From assembly GCF_900143645.1 (NCBI RefSeq), contig NZ_FRFD01000007.1:62001-126000 (forward strand): a stretch of DNA of 64,000 nucleotides. Direction: 5' to 3'. The notes beneath the pieces were generated by a model, which was not told the origin of the DNA, searched no databases, and saw nothing but the letters and a program-made list of their open reading frames with translations. Position numbers and translations under genes: made by a program. Position 1 is the stretch's first letter; each line of letters starts with the position of its first letter. Shown piece by piece: positions 17,733 through 26,974 of this stretch. The DNA is from Anaerocolumna xylanovorans DSM 12503 (GTDB lineage: Bacteria > Bacillota > Clostridia > Lachnospirales > Lachnospiraceae).

Positions 17733-18554
17733 TTACAGATTATCCATTGAAAGAAGCATAATATCTTTCTTTAGATTTTCCAATTGTGTATCAAGACCAC
17801 AATCAACTATTCCGGTTTCTGTATCGATAATACACTGGTTTTTTGAAAGATTTTTATCCATTGCAATATCCAGTTCAATAGTTTCATTCAGAATTTCTAC
17901 CAGACTAGGTCTGTATGCCGTAACTTCCTCATAATCCTCTTTTGACACCTTTATATGATAAAACCTGCTGTTATCACCATGAAGTATGGCTCTGTGGATA
18001 AGATGTGTTATAACACCTTTTTTTCCTTCCACTGCAATTCCTGTAACTTTTTCTATCAACGCTGTCATAATTCCCGCAAATTCAGGTTCTAAGGCTGCCG
18101 TTTTTTCTTCGTATTCCTTCTTAAGCTCTCTCTCAAGCTTTTCATATTCCTCTTTTCTCTTGAGAGCTTCTTCCATTCCCTTTTTGAACCCGTCATCATA
18201 GCCTTTTCGTGTAGAATCATCATACAGCCTTCTGCAATTGGCTTTGCTCTCTTCTTCTGCTATCTTCCGGATAAGCGCCGCTTCTTCTTCCGCCTTTGAA
18301 ATCATATCTTCCAGACGGCTTCTTAGCTCATCTTCACTTTCCGTTTCCTCTGTCTCTATTACAGGCGCATCTATTCCCGGCTTAAAGCCTTCTAACGATT
18401 CGGGTATTTCTTTATTGATAACATGAACCTGGGGCTTATTTGCAAAATTGATAAGTCTGAATTCCTCACTTCTTTCATTTGAGTCAATTACGAATTTATC
18501 TTCTGCACTTACTGCTATATATCTTGATTTAATAAGATTAGACAATAATCTCAT
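17733..18554 (-). CDS. fliH: FliH, negative regulator of the export ATPase
   Basis: 273 residues. The N-terminus MRLLSNLIKSRYIAV fits the Firmicute FliH start; the middle is a highly charged Glu/Lys coiled coil (about 85-165) and the C-terminal part holds the FliH/V-ATPase E-type domain (ITALIEKVTGIAVEGKKGV-like region near 167-183 and a DCGLDTQLENLK end). The ATG at 18554 lies 8 bases after an AGAGG site; a GTG nine bases upstream is less well placed. The gene overlaps the fliG end by 17 bases, so the two are probably coupled. Confidence 0.9.
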   Translation of the reverse strand: MRLLSNLIKSRYIAVSAEDKFVIDSNERSEEFRLINFANKPQVHVINKEIPESLEGFKPGIDAPVIETEETESEDELRSRLEDMISKAEEEAALIRKIAEEESKANCRRLYDDSTRKGYDDGFKKGMEEALKRKEEYEKLERELKKEYEEKTAALEPEFAGIMTALIEKVTGIAVEGKKGVITHLIHRAILHGDNSRFYHIKVSKEDYEEVTAYRPSLVEILNETIELDIAMDKNLSKNQCIIDTETGIVDCGLDTQLENLKKDIMLLSMDNL

Positions 18555-19548
18555 CACCTCCACCTCTGGAAATGATAATCTCAGCGGAGTCCTCTAATTT
18601 TCTAATAATATTAACAATCTTCTGCTGTGCTTCTTCAACATCCTTCAAGCGGACAGGACCCATGAATTCCATATCTTCCTTTATCATAGCTGCAAGACGT
18701 TTGGACAGATTGTTAAAGATAACATTCTGTACTTCTTCATTAGAAGCCTTCAATGCTACTGCCAATTCATTATTGTCAACCTCACGAAGTACTCTTTGTA
18801 TCGAGCGGTCATCCAGAGTAAGAATGTCTTCAAATACAAACATCTTCCTTCTGATTTCATCTGCAAGCTCTGGCTCTTCAATTTCAAGAGTTTCCATAAT
18901 ATGTTTTTCAGTTCCTCTGTCTACAGTATTTAAGATAGATACAATAGAATCTACGCCGCCCACGATGGTATAATCCTGATTAACAAGGGAGGATAATTTA
19001 CGCTCCAGCACTCTTTCCACTTCTTTGATTACATCCGGAGATGTACGGTCCATCTGTGCAATACGCTTTGCAACATCTGCCTGTTTATCCGGCGCAAGGG
19101 CTGATATAATGGCAGATGCCTGACCGGAGGACAGGTAGGAGAGAATGAGGGCAATGGTCTGTGGATGCTCATCCTGAATAAAGTTTAACATCTGGCTGGC
19201 ATCTGCTTTCCTGACGAATTCAAAAGGACGAACCTGCAAGGAAGCTGTCAGCTTTCCAATAACATCCTTTGCCTTGTCTTCTCCTAAAGCCTTTTCCAGA
19301 AGCTCTTTTGCATAAGCAATACCACCTTCTGCAATATACTGCTGTGCAAGGCATATCTCATAAAACTCATCCAATACCTGTTCCTTGGTAGCTGGTGAAA
19401 TGCTTCTTGTATTGGCAATTTCCAATGTTAACTGTTCTATCTCATCTTCCTTCAAATGCTTAAAAATACTGGCCGATTTCTCGGGCCCTAAGGATATTAA
19501 GAGAACAGCGGCTTTTTGTACTCCCGATATTTCTGTATTCTTTGCCAT
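18538..19548 (-). CDS. fliG: FliG, flagellar motor switch/torque protein
   Basis: 336 residues. The N-terminal domain starts ISGVQKAAVLLISLGPEKSA (8-27); the middle domain has the EHPQTIALILSYL motif (about 126-138, the EHPQ of FliG); the C-terminal torque helix contains LDDRSIQRVLREVDNNELAV at about 257-276. FliG binds the FliF ring, FliM and the stator. The length is typical. An AAGGAGGAG ribosome site precedes the ATG. Its 3' end overlaps fliH. Confidence 0.97.
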   Translation of the reverse strand: MAKNTEISGVQKAAVLLISLGPEKSASIFKHLKEDEIEQLTLEIANTRSISPATKEQVLDEFYEICLAQQYIAEGGIAYAKELLEKALGEDKAKDVIGKLTASLQVRPFEFVRKADASQMLNFIQDEHPQTIALILSYLSSGQASAIISALAPDKQADVAKRIAQMDRTSPDVIKEVERVLERKLSSLVNQDYTIVGGVDSIVSILNTVDRGTEKHIMETLEIEEPELADEIRRKMFVFEDILTLDDRSIQRVLREVDNNELAVALKASNEEVQNVIFNNLSKRLAAMIKEDMEFMGPVRLKDVEEAQQKIVNIIRKLEDSAEIIISRGGGDEIIV

Positions 19549-19561
19549 ATTCTCCTCCTTA

Positions 19562-21157
19562 TCAACCCCATTCGTCGTTTAGCCAGTTCCTCAAGAGCTG
19601 GGCAACGGCATCCGGATTCTCGTCCACAAACTTTTCTATCATCTTCTTTGCTTCTGACTTCTCGCTGAATTCAATATCCTCCAAGGTCTGGTTTTCCTTC
19701 GTAGTTGCCAACAACTGTTCGACTGATAACTCCGGCTCAAGCTCTGTAATATCGGCAGGTGCTGTTCCCTTAAATACTACAAATATCAAAAGACCAACGA
19801 TTGCAGCACCCAAGAGGATCTGCAGATAGAATGACCAGTCTCTCTGTGCCTTTTCCACAGGAATAAATACCGGCTGTTCATAAGCTAAAATGGAGATCGC
19901 GTTTGTCGGAATTCCCGTTGCAAGGGACACTGCCTTGTAAACATCATCACTTACGGTTATTTGCTTCGGTTCTTTGTTATCCAATGCATATTTATCAAAT
20001 GTCGTATTGTCAAGTAATCCCTGGAGTTTTAAATCTTCTTCCTTATAGGTAACGACTTTCGTACATATAATACTGCCTGATGATTCCTCCGGCACTACTG
20101 CTCCGACTTCATATTCTGTATTTGTAACACGTTCATTGGGCAAATATTCGATTTGAACCGTAGAAGAAGAGGCACCGTTTTCCGAATCGTTATCGGTATC
20201 ATAGGATGCTTCATCATTAGAATCTGTCCCCGGCGTTCCGCTGCTTGTCGTGCTGGAATTCTTCGTATCGTATGAGTAATATTTACCATACAGTCCCTGA
20301 TCCTGCCCGTCTGCAGGAATCTTTTCATTGTACAGCTCAGTTACCTTTTTCATATCAATCTTCCAGTTAAACATAGGCTGAACGTCCGTATATCCAAGCT
20401 TTAGCATCAGCATATAAATATTATTGTTAAAGGTATTCTGAAGCTTTTCCTTATACTCCAATACAGAATTGGCATTCCCCGTATAAAGGTCATCCTTTCC
20501 GCCAAATAAGAGATTGCCGTCCTGATCAATTATCTTTATTTTATCCGTTGTTTCATTTCCAATGGCGGCCGCAACATATTCCGCTACCGCAGAGGCATTT
20601 GCCTTATCAAAATCATCCGTGATGGTAAGTGCCACACTGGCCGGTAAATCCTGCTTTTCAGAAAGAACACTGTAAGTTGTCTCTTCCGGAACATATGTGA
20701 CCTGCGCATCCTTAATTCCCTTCATCTTAATAAGGTAATTCCGGATTTCTGTCTGTACATACAGATGGTTCTTTAAATTACGGTCACTGTTGGTTGTGCT
20801 TAAATCATTCTTTACCAACTGATCCAATGTTAATCCGCTTGTAGGTACATCACTTGAATAAACAACCAACAGTGCATCTGAGAATCTTTTCTTATCAACA
20901 CTGATTGTCATCCCGTCACCACTCAACTTATAGGCAATTCCCTCATCCTTTAACAGCCCGGCAACCGTACTGACATCTTTCTTCGTCTCGCCGTCCATCA
21001 GCTCTTTATATTGGGTTCTGTTCATTACCGTCACCAATATTACCAGCGCAAGAAATACTGTGGTAACAACTGCAATGATTACTGTTTTTTGTTTGCTGGT
21101 GTACTTGTTCCATTGATTAAGTAATTGAACTGGTATCTGCTTTAGTCTGTCAACCAT
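19562..21157 (-). CDS. fliF: FliF, MS-ring protein
   Basis: 531 residues. Two membrane segments flank the periplasmic domain: about 26-48 (VIIAVVTTVFLALVILVTVM) and about 442-462 (FYLQILLGAAIVGLLIFVVF). Between them lie the ring-building motifs (YSSDVPTSGLTLDQL, ATSPN-type turns) and an acidic Ser/Thr/Asp-rich insert near 305-335. The C-terminal end (AQLLRNWLNDEWG) is the FliG-binding tail. FliF is the first structure built for the basal body. It lies 24 bp after fliE. Confidence 0.96.
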   Translation of the reverse strand: MVDRLKQIPVQLLNQWNKYTSKQKTVIIAVVTTVFLALVILVTVMNRTQYKELMDGETKKDVSTVAGLLKDEGIAYKLSGDGMTISVDKKRFSDALLVVYSSDVPTSGLTLDQLVKNDLSTTNSDRNLKNHLYVQTEIRNYLIKMKGIKDAQVTYVPEETTYSVLSEKQDLPASVALTITDDFDKANASAVAEYVAAAIGNETTDKIKIIDQDGNLLFGGKDDLYTGNANSVLEYKEKLQNTFNNNIYMLMLKLGYTDVQPMFNWKIDMKKVTELYNEKIPADGQDQGLYGKYYSYDTKNSSTTSSGTPGTDSNDEASYDTDNDSENGASSSTVQIEYLPNERVTNTEYEVGAVVPEESSGSIICTKVVTYKEEDLKLQGLLDNTTFDKYALDNKEPKQITVSDDVYKAVSLATGIPTNAISILAYEQPVFIPVEKAQRDWSFYLQILLGAAIVGLLIFVVFKGTAPADITELEPELSVEQLLATTKENQTLEDIEFSEKSEAKKMIEKFVDENPDAVAQLLRNWLNDEWG

Positions 21158-21181
21158 AATACTGCTCCTTAAGTTCCATTG

Positions 21182-21493
21182 TTAGAATTGGAGATTCATA
21201 ATCTCTTTGTAAGCTTCTAATACCTTATTTCTCACCTGAACAGTATACTGTAATGACAGATTGGCTTTTGACTGCGCAACCTGAAGGTCATAAGTGTTAT
21301 CAGACAGCCCTAATGCATAGGAAACTTCCGCTTCTTTTGCAGCATTTGACAAATCATTTGTCTCTTTTAACATAGAAAGAGCAGACTGAAACACACTTTC
21401 GAAAGTATTGTTCCCAGTGCTCTTCTCTACTCCTGTATTATTTGTACCATATGCGTTTACGCCTGATATTCCGTTAAGAAGTGTAATGTCCAT
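21182..21493 (-). CDS. fliE: FliE, MS-ring to rod adaptor
   Basis: 103 residues. The C-terminal half has the family pattern SYALGLSDNTYDLQVAQSKA at about 60-79 and SLQYTVQVRNKVLEAYKEIM at 80-99. FliE joins the rod to the MS ring and is one of the first exported proteins. The gene sits between flgC and fliF in the standard flgB-flgC-fliE-fliF-fliG order. Confidence 0.96.
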   Translation of the reverse strand: MDITLLNGISGVNAYGTNNTGVEKSTGNNTFESVFQSALSMLKETNDLSNAAKEAEVSYALGLSDNTYDLQVAQSKANLSLQYTVQVRNKVLEAYKEIMNLQF

Positions 21494-21510
21494 TATTCAC
21501 CGTTCCCCCA

Positions 21511-21951
21511 CTATTTACCAACTTCAAGGCCTTTTAGCGCCATGCTCTTCATACCATTGAAAGCTGTAATATTTGCCTCATAAGCTCTGGATGCATCAAT
21601 CAGATTTGCCATCTCAGTAACAGTATTCACATTCGGATATGTTACATAACCGTTTTCATCCGCATCGGGATGGGAAGGATCATAAACCACATTCATTGGA
21701 GTTTTTGTATCTTCCTTGATTTCCGTAACCTTAACTCCGGCTCCGGCTGCTTCACTTATCTTCCCTCCCAGGATTTGTGCAAAGGGTGTTGTATTTCTCT
21801 CTTCAAAAACCAGAATCTTACGTTTATAAGGGTTCCCATCCTCATCTCTGGTCGTATTCACATTGGCAATGTTCTGCGATATAATATCCATGCGGAGTCT
21901 TTGTGCTGTCATACCGCTTGCACTTATATTCATTGCATCAATAACGGACAT
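21511..21951 (-). CDS. flgC: FlgC, proximal rod protein
   Basis: 146 residues. N-terminal rod signature NISASGMTAQRLRMDIISQN (8-27) followed by IANVNTT, and C-terminal VTEMANLIDASRAYEANIT at about 110-128, ending in a heptad-like helix (FNGMKSMALKGLEVGK). FlgC stacks on FlgB to build the proximal rod. It starts 11 bp after flgB. Confidence 0.97.
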   Translation of the reverse strand: MSVIDAMNISASGMTAQRLRMDIISQNIANVNTTRDEDGNPYKRKILVFEERNTTPFAQILGGKISEAAGAGVKVTEIKEDTKTPMNVVYDPSHPDADENGYVTYPNVNTVTEMANLIDASRAYEANITAFNGMKSMALKGLEVGK

Positions 21952-21962
21952 TCATTTTCCTC

Positions 21963-22355
21963 CTAACTATTGGATAGTGCTATTCTTATTCTGCTGAATT
22001 CCTGTGTCATCGCATCCAGCAAAGCATCATGAGTAATTTGGTTCTCTGCAAAATTCGCTGATTCTGTATCTATATCAACATTATTACCGTCAAGCCTGTA
22101 GCTTAAGGATGAATTATCTGTATAAATAGTCGGTTCTATTGACTGTAAATCTACCCCTGCTACTTTTCTGTCGAGAGTGCCGGAGCCCTGCTGTAAGGCG
22201 CCCGCCAAATAGGTCTGAAATTCAATGTCCTGTCTTTTATAGCCCGGAGTACTGACATTGGCAAGATTGTTAGTCAACAGCTTGCCTCTTGTCCAAGTAG
22301 CATCTGCTGCTTTGTTTAGTATGTTTACATAGTTAAACAAATCTGAATTTATCAT
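21963..22355 (-). CDS. flgB: FlgB, proximal rod protein; first gene of the fla/che operon
   Basis: 130 residues from the ATG with an excellent AAAGGAG site 7 bases upstream; it begins MINSDLFNYVNILNKAADAT. A longer frame with 19 extra codons enters the leader and is not used in my call. The N-terminal part carries NNLANVSTPGYKRQDIEF (about 29-46) and the C-terminal ENQITHDALLDAMTQEFSRI (about 105-124). FlgB is the first rod protein. The gene heads the operon and follows codY in the same order as in B. subtilis (codY-flgB). Confidence 0.96.
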   Translation of the reverse strand: MINSDLFNYVNILNKAADATWTRGKLLTNNLANVSTPGYKRQDIEFQTYLAGALQQGSGTLDRKVAGVDLQSIEPTIYTDNSSLSYRLDGNNVDIDTESANFAENQITHDALLDAMTQEFSRIRIALSNS

Positions 22356-22415
22356 ACTTACACTCCTTTCGTAACTAGTTTCAATTATAAAGATATTACG
22401 ACAAAAAAACAAGTT

Positions 22416-22430
22416 AATTTTTTGAAATTA
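22416..22430 (-). promoter_or_regulatory. Candidate CodY box over the fla/che start site
   Basis: The plus strand reads AATTTTTTGAAATTA, which matches 12 of 15 bases of the CodY consensus AATTTTCWGAAAATT. It spans the predicted start of transcription just downstream of the -10 element. In B. subtilis CodY is known to repress the fla/che promoter. In an AT-rich leader a 12/15 match can occur by chance. Confidence 0.45.
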
Positions 22431-22435
22431 GTACT

Positions 22436-22464
22436 ATTATATCATATAATGTAAATTATTCGAA
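22436..22464 (-). promoter_or_regulatory. Promoter of the fla/che operon
   Basis: On the minus strand a perfect -10 TATAAT (22441-22436) is preceded by TGA, giving an extended -10 (TGNTATAAT). Seventeen bases upstream is TTCGAA, a poor -35 that an extended -10 could tolerate. The start would be near 22429, leaving a leader of about 75 bases before flgB. Confidence 0.65.
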
Positions 22465-22576
22465 TATTAGCTCAAATGCACATTTTCTGCGGAGAATCAT
22501 AGTTGTATTAAGAGTTTTAATTGATATCTTAATCATATTTTTACAAAATTTACTTTTACATTTTTTAACAATTCCG

Positions 22577-22621
22577 CAAAAAAATGGACTTATAAATATA
22601 CAATTTAAAAGTCCATTTTTA
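22577..22621 (-). terminator. Terminator of codY
   Basis: A 12 bp stem (22580-22591 with 22609-22620) with a 17-base loop. On the minus strand the descending arm ends in seven T residues. It lies about 40 bases after the codY stop and isolates codY from the flagellar operon. The rest of the 301-base gap between codY and flgB holds the promoter and CodY box listed separately. Confidence 0.8.
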
Positions 22622-22656
22622 TTATCGCATAAATTGGTATCAGCCAACCAGCATTC

Positions 22657-23427
22657 CTATTTATTTAATTTTTTCAATTCCTCAAATACAACGTCATTTA
22701 AGACCTTAATATAAGTTCCCTTCATCCCTGAAGAACGTGATTCAATAACACCGGCACTTTCAAACTTACGGAGAGCATTGACAATTACAGATCTGGTAAT
22801 TCCTACTCTGTCAGCAATTTTACTTGCAACAAGAATTCCCTCAGTGCCTTCCAGTTCCTCGAATATATGAATGATCGCTTCCAGTTCTGAAAAAGATAAG
22901 GTACTGATTGCAGATTTCACAATCTGTACTTTACGGCTTTCCTCTGCGCTTTCTTCATTCACGGAACGCATCATCTCAAGTCCGACAACTGTTGTTCCAT
23001 ATTCACTAAGTATGATATCATCCAAATCATATTGCTTCTGGCTCTTATACAGAAACAGGGTTCCGAGCCTCTCTCCTGCGATATCAATCGGTATGATAAT
23101 CGCCTGATAGTTAACATCCGTATCAAGCTCAAAACCGAGAGTTAATAAGTTGACATTTTCTTTGGTTGACAGGATGTTTAAAAGTCTTTCATTCAGCATT
23201 TGATCAATGTAGCCGCCAACGGCATCCTTAATCAGTTCTTTAATTTCGACAATATCATCTCTGTTCTTAATTCCCAGAACCTTACCTTTTTTACTGATTA
23301 CCAGAATATTTGACTCCAGAATCTCACTTAACACCTCACAGATGTCATTAAATACAACCTTGTGAGAATTGTTATTGTGTAACAGCTTGTTAATCTTTCT
23401 CGTCTTATCCAGCAATTGTACACTCAT
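22657..23427 (-). CDS. codY: CodY, branched-chain amino acid/GTP-sensing repressor
   Basis: 256 residues, typical (259 in B. subtilis). The start MSVQLLDKTRKINKLL is the CodY N-terminus, followed by the GAF domain that binds isoleucine and valine. The C-terminal winged helix contains ASKIADRVGITRSVIVNALR (about 200-219), the recognition helix, then KFESAGVIESRSSGMKGTYI. CodY represses genes for amino acid use, motility and late adaptation when amino acids and GTP are plentiful. In this genome it stands directly upstream of flgB as in Bacillus, but without codV, clpQ and clpY between topA and codY. Confidence 0.97.
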   Translation of the reverse strand: MSVQLLDKTRKINKLLHNNNSHKVVFNDICEVLSEILESNILVISKKGKVLGIKNRDDIVEIKELIKDAVGGYIDQMLNERLLNILSTKENVNLLTLGFELDTDVNYQAIIIPIDIAGERLGTLFLYKSQKQYDLDDIILSEYGTTVVGLEMMRSVNEESAEESRKVQIVKSAISTLSFSELEAIIHIFEELEGTEGILVASKIADRVGITRSVIVNALRKFESAGVIESRSSGMKGTYIKVLNDVVFEELKKLNK

Positions 23428-23531
23428 GAAATAACCTCCCAGTACCCCCGCTTGTTTACCTGATATTTCAAAATAACCAGTAATATTTCACAAAAGATAA
23501 GATACCGGTCATTTATATTGGCATTAGATAA

Positions 23532-23560
23532 ATATTATCATACCTTTTTCATAAAAACAA
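23532..23560 (-). promoter_or_regulatory. Possible codY promoter
   Basis: On the minus strand TTGTTT (23560-23555) is followed after 17 bases by TAATAT (23537-23532), which carries an upstream TGA as in extended -10 elements. This would give a leader of about 98 bases. The match is modest and the region is AT rich. Confidence 0.4.
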
Positions 23561-23620
23561 TAGTTATTTCTTGTTTTTGACGCACATTTTAATTAAATTT
23601 ATCTGTTTTTCTTATATTTC

Positions 23621-25675
23621 TCATTTATTCGCAACAATAAACCCACATTTATCATCGGAACACACCAGGCTGTTTCCTTTTTCTATCAGTACTTTGCCGC
23701 ATTTAGGGCACTTTTTATCCGTAGGTTTCTGCCATGTCATAAATTCACATTCCGGATTATTCTCACATCCGTAATATTTACGTCCTTTTTTTGTTTTGCG
23801 GATTACAACATCTTTTCCGCATAAGGGGCAGGCGACTCCGATTTTCTCAAGGTAAGGCTTTGTATTACGACATTCCGGAAAACCGGGGCAGGCTAAGAAT
23901 TTACCGTGGGGCCCATATTTGATGACCATATTCCTGCCGCACTCTTCGCAGATGATGTCCGTCTTTTCATCCTCAATCTTTATTTCCTCCAGACTGTCTT
24001 TTGCATTGGTAACTGCTTCCTCAAGGTCCGGATAAAAGTTACGTACCACTGTTTTCCAGCAAATACTTCCATCTTCTACTTTATCTAAAAGTGATTCCAG
24101 ATTTGCCGTAAAATTAACATCTACAATACTGGGAAAAGCTTCTTTCATAATCTTATTCACTACTTCACCAAGCTCAGTCACATACAGGTTCTTATTCTCT
24201 TTTATCACATATCTTCTGGCAAGAATCGTTGAAATCGTAGGAGAATAGGTACTGGGTCTTCCAATACCAAGTTCTTCCAGTGTCTTAACCAGGGAGGCTT
24301 CTGTATAATGGGGCGGCGCCTGTGTAAAATGCTGGGAGGGATCAAATTCCAAAAGCTTTACCTTTGAATTCTCCGTTATATCCTTTAGCATGGCACTGCT
24401 TTCGCTTTCTTCCTCCTCGGAATAAACACTTAAATATCCGTCAAATATCATTTTGGAGGCGGAGGCAGTAAACTTATACCCCTTCGCTTCTAATTTAACA
24501 TTGATGGTTTCATATCTTGCAGGCGACATACGGCTTCCTACAAAACGCTTCCAGATAAGCTGGTAAAGCCTGAATAAATCACGGCTTAAAGATTCCTTTA
24601 CGATTACCGGTGTAAGATCCGTATAGGTCGGCCGGATAGCTTCATGGGCGTCCTGTATCTTCTTACCGTTTGCCTTTTTCTCTTCCGCTTCGGATATATA
24701 ATTACTTCCATAGTTCTTTTCAATAAAATCTCTTGCAAACGTATCTGCTTCTTCTGAGATACGCACGGAATCCGTTCTTAAATAAGTAATTAAACCTATG
24801 GTGCCATGTCCTTTGATGTCAATACCCTCATATAACTGCTGCGCCAGCCTCATAGTCTTGGAGGTGGAGAAATTCAGGGTCTTGGCAGCCTCCTGCTGTA
24901 AAGTACTGGTGGTAAAGGGCAGCGGCGCTTTTCTTTGCCTCTCTCCCCTTTTAATTTCTGCAATTTTGAATTCTGCATTTTCCAGTTCTTTTAAGATACC
25001 TTTTAATTCTTCTTCGGATGCAATATTCTTTTTATCGGAAGAGGCAGGTAAAAACTTTGCTATAAGCGGCTTTTTTTCTCCCTCCACCTGAAAGCTTCCT
25101 TCTAATGTCCAGTACTCTTCCGGCACAAATGCATTAATTTCATCTTCTCTGTCGCAGATAATACGAAGAGCAACGGATTGCACACGCCCTGCACTTAACC
25201 CCCGCTTAACCTTTGCCCACAGCAAAGGGCTTATACTATAACCCACCATACGGTCTAACATTCGTCTGGTCTGCTGGGAATCCACAAGGTCCATGTCAAT
25301 TTCCCTTGCCTGTTTTATGGAAGCCTTAACTGCATTTTTGGTGATTTCATTAAAAGTTATCCTGCTGCTGCCTTTTTCATCCAGCTTTAAAGTCTTTGTC
25401 AAATGCCAGGATATTGCTTCTCCTTCACGGTCAGGGTCAGTAGCCAGATATATCTTATCTGCTTTTTTAACTTCTTTTCGAATCTTCGCAAGAAGGTCAC
25501 CCTTGCCTCTGATTGTAATATACTTGGGTTCAAAATCATTTTCTATATCAATGCCAAGCTGGCTCTTCGGTAAATCTCTGACATGTCCGTTTGAAGCCAC
25601 CACTTCATAATTCGTACCTAAAAATTTCTTTATTGTCTTTGCTTTTGCCGGTGATTCTACAATAACTAGATTCAT
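23621..25675 (-). CDS. topA: DNA topoisomerase I (TopA) with three zinc ribbons
   Basis: 684 residues from the ATG with a GGGGAG site 5 bases upstream (MNLVIVESPAKAKTIKKFLG). The Toprim domain has VIVESPAKAKT and LATDPDREGEAISWHL; the catalytic tyrosine lies in GLITYLRTDSVRISEE near residue 300. The C-terminus holds three four-cysteine ribbons: CEECGRN...CPGFPEC, CPLCGKD...CENNPEC and CPKCGKV...CSDDKC. TopA relaxes negative supercoils. It is part of the conserved dprA-topA-codY-flgB order. Confidence 0.98.
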   Translation of the reverse strand: MNLVIVESPAKAKTIKKFLGTNYEVVASNGHVRDLPKSQLGIDIENDFEPKYITIRGKGDLLAKIRKEVKKADKIYLATDPDREGEAISWHLTKTLKLDEKGSSRITFNEITKNAVKASIKQAREIDMDLVDSQQTRRMLDRMVGYSISPLLWAKVKRGLSAGRVQSVALRIICDREDEINAFVPEEYWTLEGSFQVEGEKKPLIAKFLPASSDKKNIASEEELKGILKELENAEFKIAEIKRGERQRKAPLPFTTSTLQQEAAKTLNFSTSKTMRLAQQLYEGIDIKGHGTIGLITYLRTDSVRISEEADTFARDFIEKNYGSNYISEAEEKKANGKKIQDAHEAIRPTYTDLTPVIVKESLSRDLFRLYQLIWKRFVGSRMSPARYETINVKLEAKGYKFTASASKMIFDGYLSVYSEEEESESSAMLKDITENSKVKLLEFDPSQHFTQAPPHYTEASLVKTLEELGIGRPSTYSPTISTILARRYVIKENKNLYVTELGEVVNKIMKEAFPSIVDVNFTANLESLLDKVEDGSICWKTVVRNFYPDLEEAVTNAKDSLEEIKIEDEKTDIICEECGRNMVIKYGPHGKFLACPGFPECRNTKPYLEKIGVACPLCGKDVVIRKTKKGRKYYGCENNPECEFMTWQKPTDKKCPKCGKVLIEKGNSLVCSDDKCGFIVANK

Positions 25676-25786
25676 GTACACTCCCCTATCTGGATTTCTG
25701 TTTCCTTTCTTAATGAGAGGAGATAGTTTCTTCTCCCTTCACACTAGCTCCCATGCCTTCCTCAGTACACCTCAAGTTTGTGCCGA

Positions 25787-25851
25787 GGATTTCGCAAGTT
25801 TACTTGCGAAACTGCTCAAATCAAAAGTGAAAAATGTCTTTTATTTTTCAC
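25787..25851. repeat. Two-hairpin intergenic element, copy A (dprA-topA)
   Basis: First hairpin TTTCGCAAG (25790-25798) with CTTGCGAAA (25803-25811); second hairpin GTGAAAAAT (25827-25835) with ATTTTTCAC (25843-25851); spacer ACTGCTCAAATCAAAA-like. The second stem contains the TGA stop of dprA (25850-25848). Compared with the copies at 32.4 kb the second base pair of the first stem is switched from A-T to T-A, a compensatory change. The remaining bases to topA (25682-25786) show no other clear feature. Confidence 0.75.
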
Positions 25852-26939
25852 ACTATATCTGTCACATAATAATTTGCTCTGATTTGCTTTATATAATTCT
25901 TACTTTCCAACTGAAATAGCAGCGAAGCCAATTCTCCGATAGGAAAATCCGCTTCCTTTGCAATGTCGTTTAAATGTTTTGGGATACGACTTAAACAAGC
26001 ATACACTATTTTTTCATTCGCTTCAAGTAATTTATCATTTTTTTTATTGCCTTTAGTAATTTTTTTACAAGTCAGAATATAATCTTCCAGAATATCATAG
26101 GTTTCTGTGCACATCTTGGCGCCCATTTTCAGGATATTATTGCAGCCATCACTTAAAATATCTCCCGGCCTTCCCGGTATGGCATAAATGTTTTTTCCCT
26201 GCTCAAGTCCATAATCCACGGTAATTAAGGAACCGCTTTTTTCTCTGGCTTCTACTACCAGTATTCCATCGGACATCCCGCTGATAATCCGGTTTCTCAT
26301 GGGAAAATGATATGCCCTGGGCTGTGTCCCAGGAGCATACTCTGTAAGGATTCCTCCACTCATACACATTTTCAGATAAAGATTAAAATTTTCCACCGGA
26401 TAACAGATATCTGCTCCGCAGCCAAGTACTCCAAAGGTATCCCCCTCTGCCATTAAGGCTCCGTCATGAGCTGCCCCGTCAATACCTGCCGCTAATCCGC
26501 TGATAATTCCAACACCTGCCTTTGCCAGTTCCTTTGCAAAGCTTCTTGCCATCTCCCTGCCGTAATCCGAACAGTTCCTTGCTCCGATTACCGCTATATT
26601 TACGCCCTCTTTGGCCGGAAGCTTCCCCTTATAAAAAATTCCTAAAGGGGATTCATATATGTTTCTTAGCTTTTCGGGATATTCTCCGTCCTCTATTGTT
26701 ACAAAATATATGCCCTTACTTTTAAGTTTAGCATAGTTTTCCTGGACAGAGCTTTCTTTTCGGCTGTTATCTATTCTTTCGATATCCTTGTTTGTCAGAA
26801 TCTCAAGCCTTGAAAAGGCCTCTGTTTTTTCTTTAAAAGCTTCCTCCGGGGAAGAGAAAAAGGAAAGTATCGCTTCCTTTTTCTTTTGGCTCAGCTCTGA
26901 TATTGAACAAAGCCAGTACCAATACTCTTTCTTTGTCAT
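25848..26939 (-). CDS. dprA: DprA/Smf, DNA processing protein
   Basis: 363 residues. The Rossmann-like core carries VIGARNCSDYGREMARSFAK (about 114-133), the loop SGLAAGIDGAAHDGAL (about 143-158) and the SGSLITVDYGLEQGKNIYAI region (235-254). A C-terminal winged-helix segment (LNDIAKEADFPIGELASLL) ends the protein. DprA loads RecA on incoming single-stranded DNA during transformation. It follows comM by 35 bp, so the pair may serve DNA uptake or recombination. The TGA stop lies in the stem of a repeat element. Confidence 0.95.
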   Translation of the reverse strand: MTKKEYWYWLCSISELSQKKKEAILSFFSSPEEAFKEKTEAFSRLEILTNKDIERIDNSRKESSVQENYAKLKSKGIYFVTIEDGEYPEKLRNIYESPLGIFYKGKLPAKEGVNIAVIGARNCSDYGREMARSFAKELAKAGVGIISGLAAGIDGAAHDGALMAEGDTFGVLGCGADICYPVENFNLYLKMCMSGGILTEYAPGTQPRAYHFPMRNRIISGMSDGILVVEAREKSGSLITVDYGLEQGKNIYAIPGRPGDILSDGCNNILKMGAKMCTETYDILEDYILTCKKITKGNKKNDKLLEANEKIVYACLSRIPKHLNDIAKEADFPIGELASLLFQLESKNYIKQIRANYYVTDIV

Positions 26940-26974
26940 ATATGCCTCCTGCTAATACTAATAATTTCCCTGCT

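Noticed and set aside
22456..22647. Small open frame (63 codons) between codY and flgB
   Set aside because: It covers the codY terminator hairpin and the flgB promoter, has no ribosome site and resembles no protein.
23571..23620. AT-only hairpin AAAAACAA/TTGTTTTT after topA
   Set aside because: It has no GC pairs and overlaps the possible codY -35, so it is not listed as a terminator.
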